Notes: generated by a model not told the origin, from the letters alone. A stretch of 47,929 nt of DNA from Deltaproteobacteria bacterium (GCA_016713535.1 JADJOY010000047.1:1-47929); one strand, 5' to 3'. Counted from the first letter of the stretch, positions 8,051 through 16,161 are shown. Program-made: numbers and translations.

Positions 8051-9760
8051 ATGGCGGACACGACGAGCTGGGACGAGACCGTCGACGTGGTGGTGGTGGG
8101 CTCGGGCGCGGGGGCGATGACCGCCGCGATCACCGCCCACGATCAGGGGGCGAGCGTCATGGTGATCGAGAAGAGCGATCGCTACGGCGGCTCGTCGGCG
8201 ATGTCGGGCGGAAGCCTGTGGATCCCGTGCAACCACCTCATGAAGGGCGTCGGCGTCGACGACAGCCCCGAGGAGGCGCTCACGTACCTGCGCGGCGCCA
8301 CGCAGGGAACGACCCCCGACGACCGGCTGGTGATGTTCGTCGAGTGGGGCCCCAGGATGCTCAAGTGGGTGTGCGACAACACCCGCCTCAAGGTCAACGC
8401 GATCGCCGGCTACGCCGACTACTACCCGCGCGTCGCGGGCAGCAAGCCGGGGGCGCGCACCGTCGAGGCGCGCACCTTCGACGCCCGCGTCATGGGCGAC
8501 GAGATCCTCAAGATGCGCGACTCCGGCCTGCAGACGCTGATGATGGGTCGGATCAGCTTCACCGCCGCCGAGGCGCGCGTGCTCCTGTGCCGCAACCCGG
8601 GCTGGATCGCGCTCACCATGAAGCTGATGATGCGCTACTTCCTCGACATCCCGTGGCGCTTCCGCTCGAAGCGCGACCGCAGCGTCGCGATGGGCAACGG
8701 CCTGGTGGCGCCGCTTCGGATGTCGCTCGCCGATCGCAAGATCCCGCTCCACCTCGAGACGCCGTGCAAGGACGTGGTCGTGGAGAACGGCCGCGTGGTG
8801 GGCGTGATCGCCGAGAAGGGCGGGCGCACGGTGCGGATCCGCGCCAACAAGGGCGTGATCTTCGGCGCCGGCGGCTTCGAGGGCAGCCAGGCGATGCGCG
8901 ACAAGTACCTGCCGTCGCCGGCCAAGGCCGAGTGGAGCTGCGCCAACCCGGCGAGCACCGGCGACATCCACTCGATCGGCCTCAAGCTCGGCGTGCCGCT
9001 CGAGCGCATGGACGACGGCTGGTGGGGACCGGTCACCGTGGTGCCCGGCGAGGAGCGGGCGCGCATGCTGGTGATCGAGAAGTCGCTGCCGGGCGGGATC
9101 CTCGTCAACAAGAAGGGCGAGCGCTTCGTGAACGAGGCGGCGCCGTACGTGGACGTGGTGAACGCCATGTACGCCAACAACAGCCCGGAGAACCCGAGCA
9201 TCCCGGCCTACCTGATCTTCGACGCGCGCTACCGCAAGACCTACCCGATCGGGCCCTTCCTGCCGGGCGCGCAGCAGCCGGACGGCATGATCCCGAAGTC
9301 GCTCAAGGACGCCAAGTACCTGAAGAAGGCCGACACGCTGCGCGCGCTGGCGGCGCAGATCGGCGTCGACGCGGCGGGGCTCGAGGCCACGATCGCGCGC
9401 TTCAACGAGAACGCGAAGAAGGGCATCGATCCCGACTTCCAGCGCGGCGAGACGGTCTTCGACAAGTACTACGGCGACCAGGCGTGGGGTCCGAACGAGA
9501 GCCTCGGGCCGATCGTGGACGCGCCCTTCTACGCGATGGAGGCGTGGCCGGGTGAGCTCGGCACCAAGGGCGGGCTGCGCGCCGATCGCTTCGCGCGGGT
9601 CGAGAAGGAGAGCGGCGAGGTGATCGAGGGGCTCTACGCGATCGGCAACTGCTCGTCGCCGCTCGCGGGGTGCACGTACCCGGGCGCGGGCGGGACGATC
9701 GGTCCGGCCATGGCGTTCGGCTACGTCGCCGGGCTCCACGTCACCGGCAAGCTCACCTGA
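8051..9760 (+). CDS. 3-ketosteroid-delta1-dehydrogenase-like FAD oxidoreductase
   Basis: A 569-residue flavoprotein of the KstD/fumarate-reductase family. The N-terminal Rossmann motif VVVVGSGAGAMTAA (about residues 14-27) binds FAD. RYGGSSAMSGGSLWIPCN is the family signature after the first strand-helix unit. The C-terminal AGCTYPGAGGTIGPAMAFGYVAG, with Tyr near residue 543 and the YPGxG loop, matches the catalytic Tyr-Gly segment of 3-ketosteroid dehydrogenases. KstD introduces the 1,2 double bond in ring A of 3-ketosteroids. Substrate is inferred from the family and the neighbouring Ltp/DUF35 pair, not demonstrated. The ATG at 8051 was chosen over longer frames because of the GAGGGAGA ribosome site and the FAD motif position. 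There is no signal peptide. The gene is followed at once by a palindromic repeat. Confidence 0.85.
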   Translation: MADTTSWDETVDVVVVGSGAGAMTAAITAHDQGASVMVIEKSDRYGGSSAMSGGSLWIPCNHLMKGVGVDDSPEEALTYLRGATQGTTPDDRLVMFVEWGPRMLKWVCDNTRLKVNAIAGYADYYPRVAGSKPGARTVEARTFDARVMGDEILKMRDSGLQTLMMGRISFTAAEARVLLCRNPGWIALTMKLMMRYFLDIPWRFRSKRDRSVAMGNGLVAPLRMSLADRKIPLHLETPCKDVVVENGRVVGVIAEKGGRTVRIRANKGVIFGAGGFEGSQAMRDKYLPSPAKAEWSCANPASTGDIHSIGLKLGVPLERMDDGWWGPVTVVPGEERARMLVIEKSLPGGILVNKKGERFVNEAAPYVDVVNAMYANNSPENPSIPAYLIFDARYRKTYPIGPFLPGAQQPDGMIPKSLKDAKYLKKADTLRALAAQIGVDAAGLEATIARFNENAKKGIDPDFQRGETVFDKYYGDQAWGPNESLGPIVDAPFYAMEAWPGELGTKGGLRADRFARVEKESGEVIEGLYAIGNCSSPLAGCTYPGAGGTIGPAMAFGYVAGLHVTGKLT

Positions 9761-9842
9761 GCTGGAGGGCGGCGGTCCCTCGCCGCCGCGCCCATCCGAG
9801 GGTCCGCGTCCCCCGGCGGTCGCGAGGGACCGCGACCCTCCA
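9761..9842. repeat. Inverted pair of GAGGGACC-loop hairpins
   Basis: Directly after the KstD stop, two hairpins face each other. GGCGGC-GGTCCCTC-GCCGCC (9768-9787) is a GAGGGACC-loop hairpin on the minus strand, and GGTCGC-GAGGGACC-GCGACC (9818-9837) is one on the plus strand. Each is followed on its own strand by CTCCA. The loop and tail are those of the tandem array at 1-1421, while the stems differ but remain paired. It could act as a processing or attenuation element between the KstD and LLM genes. Confidence 0.75.
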
Positions 9843-9861
9843 CCGGCCCGAGGTTCTCCGG

Positions 9862-10962
9862 ATGCCCTTCCGCGTCGAGACCGTGATCCTCGCTCCGGGG
9901 ACGGAGCAATACGGCGGCGCGGCGCAGGATCCGCTCGGCATCGACGCGATCGTCGGCGCCGCGAAGCGCGCGGAGGAGGCGGGCTTCGACGGCGTGACCG
10001 TCCCGGAGGGCGGCCACGACCCTTTCCTGCCGCTCGTCCTCGCGGCCGAGCACACCACACGGGTGCGGCTCGGCACCAACGTCGCCATCGCGTTCCCGCG
10101 CAGCCCGATGGTGACGGCACAGCTCGCGTGGGACCTGCAGCGGCTCTCGGGCGGGCGGTTCGTGCTCGGGCTCGGCACCCAGTCGCGGGCCCACGTCGAG
10201 CGGCGCTATGCGGCCGAGTGGAAGGAGCCGGCGGGGCCGCGGCTGCGCGACTACGTGGGGTGCCTGCGGGCGATGTTCGAGAGCTTCCAGCGCGGCGGTC
10301 GCCCGCAGCGCTTCGAGAGCGACCACTACCGCTTCGACCTGCTGCCGGCGTTCTCGAACCCGGGGCCGATCGCCCACCCGCACGTGCCGATCCACCTCGG
10401 TGCGGTGAACGTGTTCGGCGCGCGGCTGGTGGGCGAGCTCCTCGACGGCATCCGCGTCCACCCGATCGCGACCTTCCGCTACGTGCGCGAGGTGCTCGTG
10501 CCCTCGATCCAGGAGGGCGCGGCGCGCGGGGGGCGAAGCCGCTCGGAGGTCGAGATCGTGGCGGCCCCGTTCCTGGTCACGGCGCCGGACGAGGCCGGGC
10601 TCGCGGCGGCGAAGGCCGCCGCGCGGCAGCACGTCGCGTTCTACGCGATCAACCCGGGCTTTCACGCGGTCCTCGACCACCACGGCTGGGGTGGGCTCGC
10701 GAGCGAGCTGGCGCCGCTCCTGTCGGCGGGTCGCCTGGGCGACCTCGGGAGCGTGATCTCGGACGCGATGCTCGACGAGTGGGCGGTGGTCGCCACCTGG
10801 GACCGGCTCGCCGCGGCCATCGAGGCGCGCTGCGCCGGCACCTTCGACACGGTGCTCCTCGATCTGCCGCCCGACCTCGCGAGCGACGCCCTGCGGCGCG
10901 CCGCGCTCGTGCGCGCGCTGCGCGGCGCCGACGCGGGACACGTGAGTCACGCGCCGAGCTGA
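9862..10962 (+). CDS. LLM-class F420-dependent oxidoreductase
   Basis: A 366-residue luciferase-like monooxygenase-superfamily protein. Characteristic segments are AAKRAEEAGFDGVTVPEGGHDPFLPLVLAAEHTTRVRLGTNVAIAFPRSP (split here over strands 1-3), LQRLSGGRFVLGLGTQ and HVPIHLGAVN. The lack of FMN-partner features and the overall layout resemble the TIGR03617-type (MSMEG_2256-like) F420 enzymes common in actinobacteria and Binatota; assignment to F420 rather than FMN is inference. It probably reduces or oxidises an intermediate of the upstream pathway. The ATG at 9862 has GAGG about nine bases upstream. The 101-bp gap after the KstD gene contains the paired hairpins, so its expression may be uncoupled from the rest of the arm. 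Confidence 0.85.
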   Translation: MPFRVETVILAPGTEQYGGAAQDPLGIDAIVGAAKRAEEAGFDGVTVPEGGHDPFLPLVLAAEHTTRVRLGTNVAIAFPRSPMVTAQLAWDLQRLSGGRFVLGLGTQSRAHVERRYAAEWKEPAGPRLRDYVGCLRAMFESFQRGGRPQRFESDHYRFDLLPAFSNPGPIAHPHVPIHLGAVNVFGARLVGELLDGIRVHPIATFRYVREVLVPSIQEGAARGGRSRSEVEIVAAPFLVTAPDEAGLAAAKAAARQHVAFYAINPGFHAVLDHHGWGGLASELAPLLSAGRLGDLGSVISDAMLDEWAVVATWDRLAAAIEARCAGTFDTVLLDLPPDLASDALRRAALVRALRGADAGHVSHAPS

Positions 10963-10966
10963 GGGT

Positions 10967-10995
10967 TTGTGGCGCGGCGTGGGCGCGGCTAGGTT
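10967..10995 (+). promoter_or_regulatory. Candidate promoter of the pentapeptide-repeat gene
   Basis: TTGTGG (10967-10972) and TAGGTT (10990-10995) are 17 bp apart and end 36 bases before the ATG at 11032, which has a GAGG-type ribosome site. The -35 match is weak. The same -10 sequence, TAGGTT, is used in the candidate promoter at 35313-35340. Confidence 0.4.
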
Positions 10996-11031
10996 GCGCG
11001 CGCCCGGACGAGGGCCGCGGAGATCGAGGCG

Positions 11032-11784
11032 ATGATCGGCAAGCTGCTCAGGAGTGCCTTCGGCAAGAAGCTGCCGGAGGCGGTGGACCGCGGCGCCGAG
11101 GTCGATGCGCTCGCGGCGCGGCTCGCGGACGCTCCGCCGCCGGAGCGCGCGCAGGCGATCGCGGTGCTGACCGAGATCGACCGCGCGTCGGCGCAGCACC
11201 ACGCGCGCGTGCTCGAGGTGCTGCTCGACTTCGTGCGGCGCGAGCGCTCGAAGCTCGACGTGCCTCGTGGCGAGCCGGGGATCGACGTGCGCGCCGCGCT
11301 CGGCGCGATCGGGCGCCGCGCGTGGGTCGACACCGAGACCGCGCCGCTCGCGCTCGCGGGTCTCGATCTCGGGCAGTGCGTGGTGGCGGGCGCCGACCTG
11401 CGGCGCGCGGACCTCTCGGGGAGCGTGGTCTCGAGCTGCAACTTCCTGGGCTCGAAGCTCGCCGGCGCCAACCTGCGAGGGGCGATCCTCGACGAGTCGC
11501 TGATGATGGCGGTGCACCTCGAGAAGGCCGACCTCACGGACGCGAGCCTGCGCGCGACCAACCTGACGGATGCGTTCCTCCACGACGCGTGCCTCGCGAA
11601 CGCCGACCTGACGTTCACCGTGCTGGTGAAGGCGAGCGTCAGGCGCGCCGACCTGAGCGGCGCCACGATCAGCGGCACCCAGCTCGGCGGCGCGGACCTC
11701 CGCTGCGCGCGGGGCCTCACGCGCGCCCAGCTCGGCGGCGCCGAGACCGACAACCTGACCGAGCTCCCCGCCGACCTCGCCTGA
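11032..11784 (+). CDS. Pentapeptide-repeat protein
   Basis: A 250-residue cytoplasmic protein. Residues 1-105 are mostly helical and charged (LPEAVDRGAEVDALAARL; LTEIDRASAQHHARVLEVLLDFVRRE). From about 110 to 225 it has consecutive A(D/N)LxX pentapeptides: LDLGQCVVAGADLRRADLSG, GANLRGAILDESL, KADLTDASLRATNLTDAFL, NADLTFTVLVKASVRRADLSGATISGTQLGGADLR. These fold as a right-handed quadrilateral beta-helix. The role is unknown. Pentapeptide proteins range from DNA-gyrase protectors (MfpA/Qnr) to membrane scaffolds, and the helical N-terminal domain argues against a simple Qnr-type protein. It has its own candidate promoter and converges on the zinc-ribbon gene. Confidence 0.85.
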   Translation: MIGKLLRSAFGKKLPEAVDRGAEVDALAARLADAPPPERAQAIAVLTEIDRASAQHHARVLEVLLDFVRRERSKLDVPRGEPGIDVRAALGAIGRRAWVDTETAPLALAGLDLGQCVVAGADLRRADLSGSVVSSCNFLGSKLAGANLRGAILDESLMMAVHLEKADLTDASLRATNLTDAFLHDACLANADLTFTVLVKASVRRADLSGATISGTQLGGADLRCARGLTRAQLGGAETDNLTELPADLA

Positions 11785-11839
11785 GCCGGTCCGGTCCCGC
11801 GGGCAGCCGGCGCCTCCGCCTCCGCCCGGCATTGGTTGG

Positions 11840-11874
11840 ACGGGAGGGGCACGCGTCGCGTGCCCGGCGATACG
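11840..11874. repeat. Dispersed palindromic repeat, copy A
   Basis: GGGCACGC-GTC-GCGTGCCC (11847-11865) lies inside a block of about 35 bases, ending in GGCGATACG, that recurs inverted at 18321-18356 with one base difference. It is in the gap between convergent genes. Confidence 0.8.
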
Positions 11875-11898
11875 AACGAGATCATGCGCCGGCTGGGT

Positions 11899-11929
11899 CG
11901 TGGATCTCTGTACGGCACAGGGATCCACG
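11899..11929. terminator. Long hairpin between convergent genes
   Basis: CGTGGATC (11899-11906) pairs with GATCCACG (11922-11929) and CTGT with ACAG across one T/G wobble, giving a 13-bp stem around the loop ACGGC. It lies between the stops of the pentapeptide gene (11784) and the zinc-ribbon gene (12005). It could stop or process both transcripts, but it lacks a T-tract on either side. Confidence 0.45.
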
Positions 11930-12004
11930 GGCTCGTCGACGTGACGCCAGCGCGTATCCCCGGTCGCGCGGCGCGCGCCCCCCCGGCCGATCGTTCCGCT
12001 CGGC

Positions 12005-12369
12005 CTACCGGAACTGAGCCGGGTGGCGGGGCGGTCCGGGACGCAGGATCTCGCGGATCAGCGGGCCGATCGAGAGCACGAGCGGCACCCACAGTGGCAG
12101 ATCGAGGAACCAGCCCACGCCGACGATCACCACCGCCCACTAGCGAGCGAGCGCACCACGATCCGCACCCAGGTCTTGGGCTGCGGCAGCGCCGAGAAGC
12201 AGCGCGGGCACTCGGGAAGGCCCACGGTCGTCAGGTACCCGCACGCCGGGCACGCGAACACCGGGCTCGCGAAGTAGGGCTCTTCGCGCACCACGCCGAT
12301 CCGCCGCACTTCCGGCCGGGCCGGGTAGGCGCGCTCGCCCGCGTCCTTCGGTTCGCTCGGTTCGCTCAT
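12005..12369 (-). CDS. Zinc-ribbon membrane protein (apparent frameshift)
   Basis: The frame from the ATG at 12369 encodes a two-CxxC zinc ribbon (CPACGYLTTVGLPECPRC) and stops at 12127 after 80 residues. In another frame the same strand continues without interruption from about 12142 to a stop at 12005 with a convincing membrane helix and basic end: AVVIVGVGWFLDLPLWVPLV, then LSIGPLIREILRPGPPRHP. The whole span is one base off a multiple of three, so a single-base error in the CGCTCGCTCGCT run near 12140 would restore a ~121-residue protein with a cytoplasmic zinc ribbon and a C-terminal membrane hairpin or helix. The joined product is inference; the zinc ribbon is visible directly. Its function is unknown. 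Confidence 0.6.
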
Positions 12370-12377
12370 CGCAAAGA

Positions 12378-12405
12378 GAAACCCCGTCCGGCTGGACGGG
12401 GTTTC
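12378..12405 (-). terminator. Rho-independent terminator of the radical SAM gene
   Basis: A perfect 12-bp stem, GAAACCCCGTCC (12378-12389) against GGACGGGGTTTC (12394-12405), has a 4-base loop. On the minus strand it is followed by TCTTTGC, a short T-rich tail. It lies 38 bases past the radical SAM stop codon and just upstream of the zinc-ribbon start. Confidence 0.85.
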
Positions 12406-12442
12406 GGTACTGCTCGGCCCACCGAGGAGGTCGGTGTGGTGC

Positions 12443-13981
12443 TCAGACGCCGGCGAGGTCGATCTGCATCCATTCCTTCTTCGGCTTGGAGTGGCGCGCG
12501 ACGACCCGCATCGTATTGAAGTAGACGGTCTTCACCGCGACCATGAGCCGCGGGTACGCCGCGATCTTCGAGATCAGCCGCTGCATCGGCTCGCAGTAGC
12601 CGGTGATCGCAGCCTCGAGGAGCGCGGGCGCCCACTTCTTGTCCTTGTGCTTGATGAAGAACTTGACACCCTTGTTGGGGAGCCGCTGCGAGTAGATCAC
12701 CAACCGGTTCAGGTAGGTCGGGTTCACGTGGCCGTACTGGGTCGAGTAACCGTCCTTGCCGTTGTTGAGCAGGCCGTCGCGCTCGCCCATGTCGTAGATC
12801 GGCGTGTTCGGGAAGAAGGTCAGCGAGAAGCACTGCAGCCAGTAGGGGCGGCGGATCTTGGTGAGCGTGTCGAGGATCTGCAGCGTGTCGGCGTCGTTCG
12901 AGTAGGGGTCGTCCAGGATGATGTCGTAGCGGCCCGCGACGTTGTGGCGCCACAGGATCTCGCTCGCCTGGATGAACTCCTCGTGGCTCACGCGGCGCTT
13001 GTAGACCTCCCAGTTCACGCGGTCCGAGCCCTCGATGCCCATCTGCATGTGCTGGAGGCCGGCCTCTGCGAGCGGCGCGATCACCTCTTCGCTCACGTAG
13101 TTGGGGGTGCTCTTGCAGGCGAACGGCAGGTCGACGTTCTTCTTGTAGGCGCTCGCGAACTCCCCGATCCAGTTGTCCTTGGTGCGCACCAGGAAGATGT
13201 CGTCCTGGATGTTGAACATGCCCACGAACGGGTAGTTCTTGCGCACCCACTTGAGCTCTTCCATCACGTTCTCGGTCGACCGGGAACGGAGGATCTTGCC
13301 CTTGCCCTGGTAGAGCTTGATGAAGCTCGCGTTGCAGCAATACGTGCACACCAGCGGACAGCCGCGGGTGATCATGATGTCGTAGATCTGGCCGCGGCGC
13401 GGCACCGACTCGGCGTAGAGCTCCGCAGTCAGGCGCTGCACGCCGCCCTTCCACAACATCCAGCTCTTGTCCCAGTTGAACTTCGGGAACGGGTACTTGT
13501 CGAGGTCGTCGGGGAGGTTCTGGATCTCGTTCTTCTTCACCGAGCCATCCGGCATGCGGAACCACAGGCTCGGGATGGAGGTGGGATCCTCACCGCGATC
13601 GACGGTGTTGCAGTACTGGAGGGTGACGTCCTCGCCATCGCCGCGGCACACGATGTCGGCGACGTCGATGCACTCTTCCGGGCTCAGCGTGGGGTGGATG
13701 CCGCCCCAGATGATCTTGGCCTCGGGGAGCCGCGCCCGGATCATCTCCGTGAGCTGCTTGGCGCGATGGAAGTGGATCGTCATCAGCGCGAAGCCGACCA
13801 GCTTCGGGTCGTGGGCGACGACGCGGTCGACGATCTGCGTCAGCTCGCTCTGGGTCAGGTCCTCTTCCTTGGGCTGCCAGTAGACCTCGACGTCGTGGCC
13901 CTGCTCCTCGAGGTAGGTGGCCACGTGCTGCATCCCGAGGGGGTTCACCTCGTGGAGCATCGAGAGCATCGATACGCGCAT
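12443..13981 (-). CDS. B12-binding-domain radical SAM protein
   Basis: A ~512-residue protein of the cobalamin-binding radical SAM class (BchE/HpnP-like layout). The N-terminal B12-type fold spans about residues 1-140 (LGMQHVATYLEEQGHDVEVYW, LVGFALMTIHFHRAKQLTEM, KIIWGGIHPTLSPEE) and lacks the DxHxxG histidine motif, so any cobalamin would bind base-off without that ligand. The 4Fe-4S cluster site is CPLVCTYC, a CxxxCxxC motif near residue 205. The TIM-barrel continues through MQMGIEGSDRVNWEVYKRRV. The ATG at 13981 was preferred over the GTG at 13987 because GAGG lies eight bases upstream. The gene is monocistronic, ends in a clear terminator, and is divergent from the phosphopantetheinyl transferase. 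Reaction unknown; methyl transfer or ring rearrangement are family options. Confidence 0.85.
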   Translation of the reverse strand: MRVSMLSMLHEVNPLGMQHVATYLEEQGHDVEVYWQPKEEDLTQSELTQIVDRVVAHDPKLVGFALMTIHFHRAKQLTEMIRARLPEAKIIWGGIHPTLSPEECIDVADIVCRGDGEDVTLQYCNTVDRGEDPTSIPSLWFRMPDGSVKKNEIQNLPDDLDKYPFPKFNWDKSWMLWKGGVQRLTAELYAESVPRRGQIYDIMITRGCPLVCTYCCNASFIKLYQGKGKILRSRSTENVMEELKWVRKNYPFVGMFNIQDDIFLVRTKDNWIGEFASAYKKNVDLPFACKSTPNYVSEEVIAPLAEAGLQHMQMGIEGSDRVNWEVYKRRVSHEEFIQASEILWRHNVAGRYDIILDDPYSNDADTLQILDTLTKIRRPYWLQCFSLTFFPNTPIYDMGERDGLLNNGKDGYSTQYGHVNPTYLNRLVIYSQRLPNKGVKFFIKHKDKKWAPALLEAAITGYCEPMQRLISKIAAYPRLMVAVKTVYFNTMRVVARHSKPKKEWMQIDLAGV

Positions 13982-14199
13982 ATTCACGACCTCGGCCGCG
14001 TCGAGGACGCGGTGAATCTGGGGGTAGGCGGCGCCGCGAACGAAGGCAGAGCCACCGAGCAGCCACCACGATAAACCGCAAACCGGCCAAAGTGCAAAAA
14101 GGCGAGGCTCCGCGCCGGCGAGGCGTCGGTATGGCCGCCGGGCGCCCTCGGGTGGGCGCTCTCGGCCGGCTGGCCTCGTCGCTCCAGGCCCGGATTCCC

Positions 14200-14212
14200 T
14201 AGACTCGGTCCA
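14200..14212 (+). promoter_or_regulatory. Candidate leaderless -10 element
   Basis: TAGACT at 14200-14205 is followed by six bases and the ATG at 14212, so a start site 7 bases past the -10 would coincide with the A of ATG. No -35 or ribosome site is visible. The same TAGACTCG spacing precedes the M61 gene. Confidence 0.45.
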
Positions 14213-14979
14213 TGGCAGCGGTGGGGGCGACGACCGTCGGCGATCGCGCGGCGATCGACGTGTGGATCACCGATCCCGGTGCCGCCTCGTCCGCCGATCG
14301 CGAGCGCTGGCTCGACGAGTGGCTCGACGAGGCAGAGCGCGCACGGGTCCGCGACGCGCGGAGCCCGTCGCGGCAGGCCGAGATCGTGGTCGGCCGGGCG
14401 CTGCTACGGTCGGCCGTCGCGGCGGTCTGCGGCGTCCCGGCGCCGGCGGGCCTCAGGTTCACGACGGCGCCGGGCGGCCGGCCGAGCCTGGCGCTGGATG
14501 GGCAGGAGCGCCTCGCGAGCGCCGTGGACGTCAGCCTCGCCCATACCCGTGGCCTGGCCGCGTGCGCGGTGGCGCGGGGCGGGCGAGTGGGGGTCGATGC
14601 CGAGCATCGCGGGCGCCGCACCGAGCCGATCGCGATCGCGAGGCGCTTCTTCTCGGCCGGCGATGCGGCGGCGGTGGAGGCGGCCGCTCCGGGGGAGCGC
14701 GCCGAGCGGTTCCTCGAGCGCTGGACCCTCCGCGAGGCGTACACCAAGGTCCTCGGGGTGCCGCTCCTCGAGCTGCCACGCGACAGCGTCGCGTTCGGCG
14801 TCGAGTCCTCGGGATCGGTTCGGCTCGAGGGCACCGGCTCCGCGCAGCCCGCCGACCAGCGCTGGGCGTTCTGGCTGCTTCGGCCCACGTCCGGACACGT
14901 GCTCGCGCTCGCGTGGCGCGGCGGCGCCGGAGAGCCGACGCCCTCCGTGACGCTGCATCGCTGGCCGTCACCAGGCTGA
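14212..14979 (+). CDS. 4'-phosphopantetheinyl transferase (Sfp type)
   Basis: A 255-residue Sfp/Gsp-type enzyme that transfers phosphopantetheine from CoA to a serine of acyl-, peptidyl- or aryl-carrier proteins. The duplicated fold is apparent. The N-terminal half has RQAEIVVGRALLRSAVA and the P-loop-adjacent TTAPGGRPSL. The C-terminal half has the Mg-binding RVGVDAEHRGRR (GVDxE), then FFSAGDAAAV and RFLERWTLREAYTKVLG, corresponding to WxxKEAxxK with the first Lys replaced by Arg. No carrier-protein synthase lies in the window, so the partner is elsewhere. It converges with the FHA-EAL gene, 12 bp apart, with no obvious terminator between. Length is normal for the family. Confidence 0.9.
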   Translation: MAAVGATTVGDRAAIDVWITDPGAASSADRERWLDEWLDEAERARVRDARSPSRQAEIVVGRALLRSAVAAVCGVPAPAGLRFTTAPGGRPSLALDGQERLASAVDVSLAHTRGLAACAVARGGRVGVDAEHRGRRTEPIAIARRFFSAGDAAAVEAAAPGERAERFLERWTLREAYTKVLGVPLLELPRDSVAFGVESSGSVRLEGTGSAQPADQRWAFWLLRPTSGHVLALAWRGGAGEPTPSVTLHRWPSPG

Positions 14980-14991
14980 GAGGGGCTCGGC

Positions 14992-16161
14992 TCACCCGTT
15001 GATCCGCGAGTCCGGCTCGCGGTCGTGCGGCCGTGCGAACCAGTAGCCCTGCATCAGGTCGCAGCCGAGATCGCGTGCCGCCACCATCTCCTCGAGGGTC
15101 TCGACACCTTCCACCACCATCTGCACGCCGAGGTCGGCGCACAGCGTCGAGAGCGACTGGATCACCTTGGCCTTGGTAGTGCTCTTGTGGAGCTCGTGGA
15201 CGATGCTGCGATCGACCTTCAGCATGTCCGGCACGATGCGCGTGACGGTGCCCAGCCCGGCGTAGCCGGCGCCGACGTCGTCGATGGCGATGCGGTAGCC
15301 GAGCTGCCTGAGCTGCTCGATGCGCCGCTCGACGCCGCCGAGGCGCTCGATCGAGGCGCGCTCGGTGAGCTCGAGGACCACCCGCGCCGCGACGCGCGAG
15401 AGCGGGGCGTCGGGATCGACGAGATCCGGATCCTCGAGGTCGACCGGGTGCAGGTTGACCGCGAGGTAGGCGGCTTCGGGCAGGCGCTCGACGAAGCGCG
15501 CCGCGCTGGCGCGGACCGCGCGACCGACGTCGTGGAGCCGCGATAGCGCCTCGGCCGCCGCGAGCAGCTTGTCCGGGCTCCGCAGGGTCGGCTCGTCGGT
15601 GCGCACCAGCGCCTCCCAGCCCACGATCGCGTGTCGGGTGGAGCTCACGATCGGCTGGAACGCGAGCCACAAGACACTCAGGGCGCGCTCGAACGCCGCC
15701 TCGTCCAGCGCGGTGAGTGCGGGAGCGGTGGCCCAGGTGGACGGGCGGAACGACGGGTGCCGGCCCTCGCCACGATCGGCGCGGTCGAGGAGGTCGAAGC
15801 GCAGCACGACGCGGCCGACCTGGAGCTTGTCACCCGGTACCAGGCACGCGGAGTCGATCGGGACGCCGTTCACGAAGGTGCCGTTGCGGCTGTTGAGGTC
15901 GATCACCCGCGCCACCCGGCTGCGTCCGGCGAGCCCGTCGAAGGTGATCGTGGCGTGCGAGCGGGACACCGTCTCGTCGTCGATGAGAACGTCGGCGAGC
16001 TCCCCTCGCCCCACCACGAAGCTCGGCTGGTCCGTCGCGAGGTCGAAGCAGAGCCCGGGCTCGCCGCCCTCCACCACCAGCAGGCTCGGCACCACGTGCG
16101 GGCTGCTCGGGGTGGGGATCTGGATGCGGCGGGTGGGCTCTGCACAGGGGGCTGGCTCCAT
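14992..16161 (-). CDS. FHA-EAL protein (c-di-GMP phosphodiesterase candidate)
   Basis: A 389-residue cytoplasmic signalling protein. An FHA domain (about residues 25-120; VGRGELADVLIDDETVSRSH, then DLNSRNGTFVNG) should bind phosphothreonine peptides. The following EAL domain (about 150-385) keeps the metal and substrate residues: EALVR, NLHP, LELTE, IDDVGAG, LKVDRS, VEGVET and MQGYWFARP. Loop 6 reads DDVG rather than the usual DDFG, but the acidic pair is intact, so activity is likely. The start at 16161 was chosen over upstream ATGs because AGGAG lies seven bases before it and the FHA domain begins soon after. The pairing suggests c-di-GMP turnover controlled by a Ser/Thr kinase, which is not in the window. 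Confidence 0.88.
   Translation of the reverse strand: MEPAPCAEPTRRIQIPTPSSPHVVPSLLVVEGGEPGLCFDLATDQPSFVVGRGELADVLIDDETVSRSHATITFDGLAGRSRVARVIDLNSRNGTFVNGVPIDSACLVPGDKLQVGRVVLRFDLLDRADRGEGRHPSFRPSTWATAPALTALDEAAFERALSVLWLAFQPIVSSTRHAIVGWEALVRTDEPTLRSPDKLLAAAEALSRLHDVGRAVRASAARFVERLPEAAYLAVNLHPVDLEDPDLVDPDAPLSRVAARVVLELTERASIERLGGVERRIEQLRQLGYRIAIDDVGAGYAGLGTVTRIVPDMLKVDRSIVHELHKSTTKAKVIQSLSTLCADLGVQMVVEGVETLEEMVAARDLGCDLMQGYWFARPHDREPDSRING

Noticed and set aside
8051-9760. Fumarate reductase or generic FAD succinate dehydrogenase identity for the KstD-like gene
   Set aside because: The C-terminal YPGAG loop and GGSSAMSGGSLWIP signature are those of ketosteroid dehydrogenases, and the Ltp/DUF35 context agrees.
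7526-10120. An 864-residue minus-strand open frame across the KstD gene
   Set aside because: Same reason: antisense shadow of a well-supported enzyme, with no motifs.
12366-13565. A long frame sharing the radical SAM strand
   Set aside because: It is out of frame with the CxxxCxxC motif and lacks any recognisable domain.
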